From positions 40,335,959 through 40,399,958 of the forward strand of contig CM060697.1 in the NCBI GenBank assembly GCA_030686995.1: a stretch of 64,000 nucleotides of DNA, read 5' to 3'. Source of the stretch: Artemisia argyi (lineage: Eukaryota > Streptophyta > Magnoliopsida > Asterales > Asteraceae). Shown here in pieces: positions 61,501 to 64,000 of this stretch; the stretch's first letter is position 1; every line of letters begins with the position of its first letter. The notes under the pieces are model-generated. The model ran no database searches and had not been told where the DNA came from. It worked only from the letters and a program-made list of their open reading frames with translations. The position numbers and the translations under genes are program-made.

Positions 61501-64000
61501 TCATGTAAAGGGCAATTGCTCTCATCAAGTGAGCAAGCGTTTAGGGACAACGGCTCCTATAAAGTAAGCTACAATTGCTCTCAACAAGTGAGTCTTTAGG
61601 GACAACGGCTCTTATCATGTTAGGGACATATTGCCCTCATAAAGTTAGCCTTTAGGGACAACGGGTATCAACATGTAAGTGACAATTACTTTTATCAAGT
61701 GTCCATGCATTACAGACAACGGCAATCAACAGGTAATGGACAATTGCTCTCATCAAGTGAGAAAGCGTTTAGGGACAACGGGTCCCATAAACTAAGGTAC
61801 AATAGGTCTCAACAAGTGAGCCTTTAGGGACAATGACTCTTATTATGTAAGGGACAAATTGCCCGCATAAAGTTAGCCTTTGGGGACAATGGATCTCATC
61901 ATGTAAGTGAGAGTTGCTCTTATCGAGTGTGTAAGCATTAGGGACAACGACTATCATCATGTAAAGGGCAATTGCTCTCATCAAGTGAGCAGCATTTGGG
62001 GACAACGGCTCCCATAAAGTAAGGTACAATTTCTCTCAACAAGTGAGCCTATAGGGACAACGGCTTTTATCATGTAAAGGACAAATCGCCCTCATAAAGT
62101 TAGCCTTTAGGGACAATGGATATCATTATGTTAGTGATAGGTTCTCTTATCGAGTGTGTAAGCATTAGGGACAACGGCTATCATCATGTAAAGGCAAATT
62201 GCTCTCATCAAGTGTGCAGCATTTAGGGACAACGGCTCCCATAAAGTGAGGTACAATTTCTATCAACAAGTGAGCCTTTAGGGACAACGGCTCTTATCAT
62301 ATAAAGGACAAATCGCCCTCATAAACTTAGCTTTTAGGGACAACGAATCTCAACATGCAAGTGACAATTGCTCTTGTAAAGTGTACAAGCATTAGGGACA
62401 ATGGCTATCATCATGTAAAGGACAATTGCTCTCATCAAGTGAGCAAGCGTTTAGGGAGAACGGCTCCCATAAAGTAAGGTACAATTGCTCTCAACAAGTG
62501 AGTCTTTAGGGACAACGACTCTTATTAAGTAAGGGACAACGGGTCTCATCATGTAAGTGACAATTGCTCTTATCAAGTGTGCAAGCATTAGGGACAACGG
62601 CAATCAACGTGTAATGGACAATTTCTCTCATCAAGTGAGAAAGCGTTTAGGGACAACGGGTCCCATAAACTAAGGTACAATAGGTCTCAACAAGTGAGCC
62701 TTTAGGGACAATGACTCTTATTATGTAAGGGACAAATTGCGCTCATAAGGTTAGCCTTTGGGGACAATGGATCTCATCATTTAAGTGATAGTTGCTCTTA
62801 TCGAGTGTGTAAGCATTAGGGACAACGGCTATCATCATGTAAAGGGCAATTGCTCTCATCAAGTGAGCAGCATTTGGGGACAACGGATCCCATAAAGTAA
62901 GGTACAATTTCTCTCAACAAGTGAGCCTAAAGGGACAACGGCTTTTATCATGTAAAGGACAAATCACCCTCATAAAGTTAGCCTTTAGGGACAATGGATC
63001 TCATTATGTAAGTGATAGTTGCTCTTATCGAGTGTGTAAGCATTAGGGACAACGCCTATCATCATGTAAAGGGCTATGGCTCTCATCAAGTGAGCAAAAT
63101 TTTGGGACAACGGCTCCCATAAAGTGAGGTACAATTTCTATCAACAAGTGAGCCTTTAGGGACAACGACTCTTCTCATGTAAAGGACAAATCGCCCTCAT
63201 AAAGTTAGCCTTTAGGGACAATGGATCTCATCATGTAAGTGATAGTTGCTCTTATCGAGTGTGTAAGCATTAGGGACAACGGCTATCATCATGTAAAGGG
63301 CAATTGCTCTCAACAAGTGAGCAGCATTTAGGGACAACGGCTCCCAAAAAGTGAGGTACAATTTCTATCAACAAAAGAGCCATTAGGGACAACGGCTCTT
63401 ATCATGTAAAGGACAAATCGCCCTCATAAAGTTAGCCTTTAGGGACAATGGATCTCAACATGCAAGTGACAATTGTTCTTGTCAAGTGTGCAGGCATTAG
63501 GGACAACGGCTATCATCATGTAAAGGACAATTGCTCTCATCAAGTGAGCAAGCATTTAGGGAGAACGGCTCCTATTAAGTAAGGTAGAATTGCTCTCAAC
63601 AAGTGAGTCTTTAGGGACAACGGCTCTTATCATGTAAGGGACATATTGCCCTCATAAAGTTAGCCTTTAGGGACAACGAGTCTCATCATGTAAGTGACAA
63701 TTGCTCTTGTCAAGTGTGCAAGCATTAGGGACAACGGCAATCAACGTGTAATGGACAATTGCTCTCATCAAGTGAGAAAGCGTTTAGGGACAACGGGTCC
63801 CATAAACTAAGGTACAATAGGTCTCAACAAGTGAGCCTTTAGGGACAATGACTCTTATTATGTAAGGGACAAATCGCCCTCATAAAGTTAGCCTTTAGGG
63901 ACAATGGATCTCATTATGTAAGTGATAATTGCTCTTATCGAGTGTGTAAGCATTAGGGACAACGGGTATCATCATGTAAAGGGCAATTGCTTTCATCAAG
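49530..64000. repeat. 4063-bp higher-order satellite repeats
   Basis: The marker CCCTAAAAAAGTTTGCC lies at 49671, 53734, 57797 and 61406: spacings 4063, 4063 and 3609 bp. Copies 1-3 agree almost base for base, including rare variants (CTTATCATATAAAGG at about 50561, 54624, 58687 and 62296). The third copy is 454 bp short, exactly two tetramers, with the joint near 59440-59460. The fourth copy runs off the window. Confidence 0.9.

Larger units (their letters stand above)
38492..64000. repeat. Satellite array, block 4
   Basis: 25.5 kb of uninterrupted satellite, starting with the right TSD copy CAACG (38492-38496) and in register with block 3. It has the same four monomer types, 227-bp tetramers and ~908-bp 16-mers (A-variant CAATCAACGTGTAA at 40543, 41453, 42360 and 43270). 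Later duplications are superimposed: 1817 bp around 40.1-43.8 kb and 4063 bp from about 49.5 kb to the window end. Single monomers are lost or gained in places, for example a shortened C/D junction near 45870. No insertion and no gene are seen. Confidence 0.97.

Noticed and set aside
38492..64000. CRISPR array
   Set aside because: Repeats are regular, but the intervening sequences are themselves variants of the same unit rather than unique spacers, and the context is a plant genome with retrotransposons.
1..64000. Interstitial telomere tract
   Set aside because: TTTAGGG never occurs in tandem in the satellite, only once per monomer.

Overview
This window is plant nuclear heterochromatin. About 33.5 kb of the 64 kb is one head-to-tail satellite array, and the rest is four retroelement insertions, one nested inside another. 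No host protein gene, tRNA gene or functional rRNA gene is visible. The gag and ORF1 protein styles (DUF4283 plus CCHC LINE ORF1; a Ty3/gypsy gag with a histidine/asparagine-rich stretch and several Cys/His knuckles) point to a eudicot, most likely Asteraceae. That is recognition by family resemblance, not a database result.

Layout: 1-4383 satellite; 4384-7079 an ORF1-only LINE with a 16-bp target-site duplication (TSD); 7080-8211 satellite; 8212-23567 a Ty3/gypsy element with 3.6-kb LTRs and TSD GTAAG, whose pol is split at 15355-17334 by a second, noncoding LINE-tailed insertion; 23568-26113 satellite; 26114-38491 a non-coding LTR retrotransposon on the minus strand, present as LTR-internal-LTR-internal-LTR remnant inside a single TSD CAACG; 38492-64000 satellite.

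The satellite is hierarchical. A degenerate ~28-bp half-unit is doubled into a ~56-bp monomer. Four monomer types (A, B, C, D; about 58, 55, 56 and 58 bp) form a 227-bp tetramer, and four tetramer types form a ~908-bp 16-mer. Blocks of 16-mers are duplicated again with periods 1817, 3351 and 4063 bp. The array is in register across each insertion, so all three primary insertions landed in a pre-existing array.

The gypsy element supplies a nearly complete enzyme set (gag, protease, RT, RNase H, integrase), now disabled by the LINE insertion and a one-base frameshift in integrase. The minus-strand element codes for nothing recognisable but shares the primer-binding site, the leader and parts of the LTR with the gypsy element, so it looks like a non-autonomous partner of that family. 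Its LTRs carry a 51-bp segment clearly derived from the internal promoter half of 5S rRNA, antisense to the element. Its internal region carries arrays of short hairpin-forming tandem repeats.

The best candidates for something undescribed are the 5S-derived LTR segment in a large non-autonomous element, the tandem (reciprocal-recombination) structure of that element, the covarying hairpins in the repeat arrays and in the LINE 3' tails, and the multi-level satellite. All alignments were made by eye.
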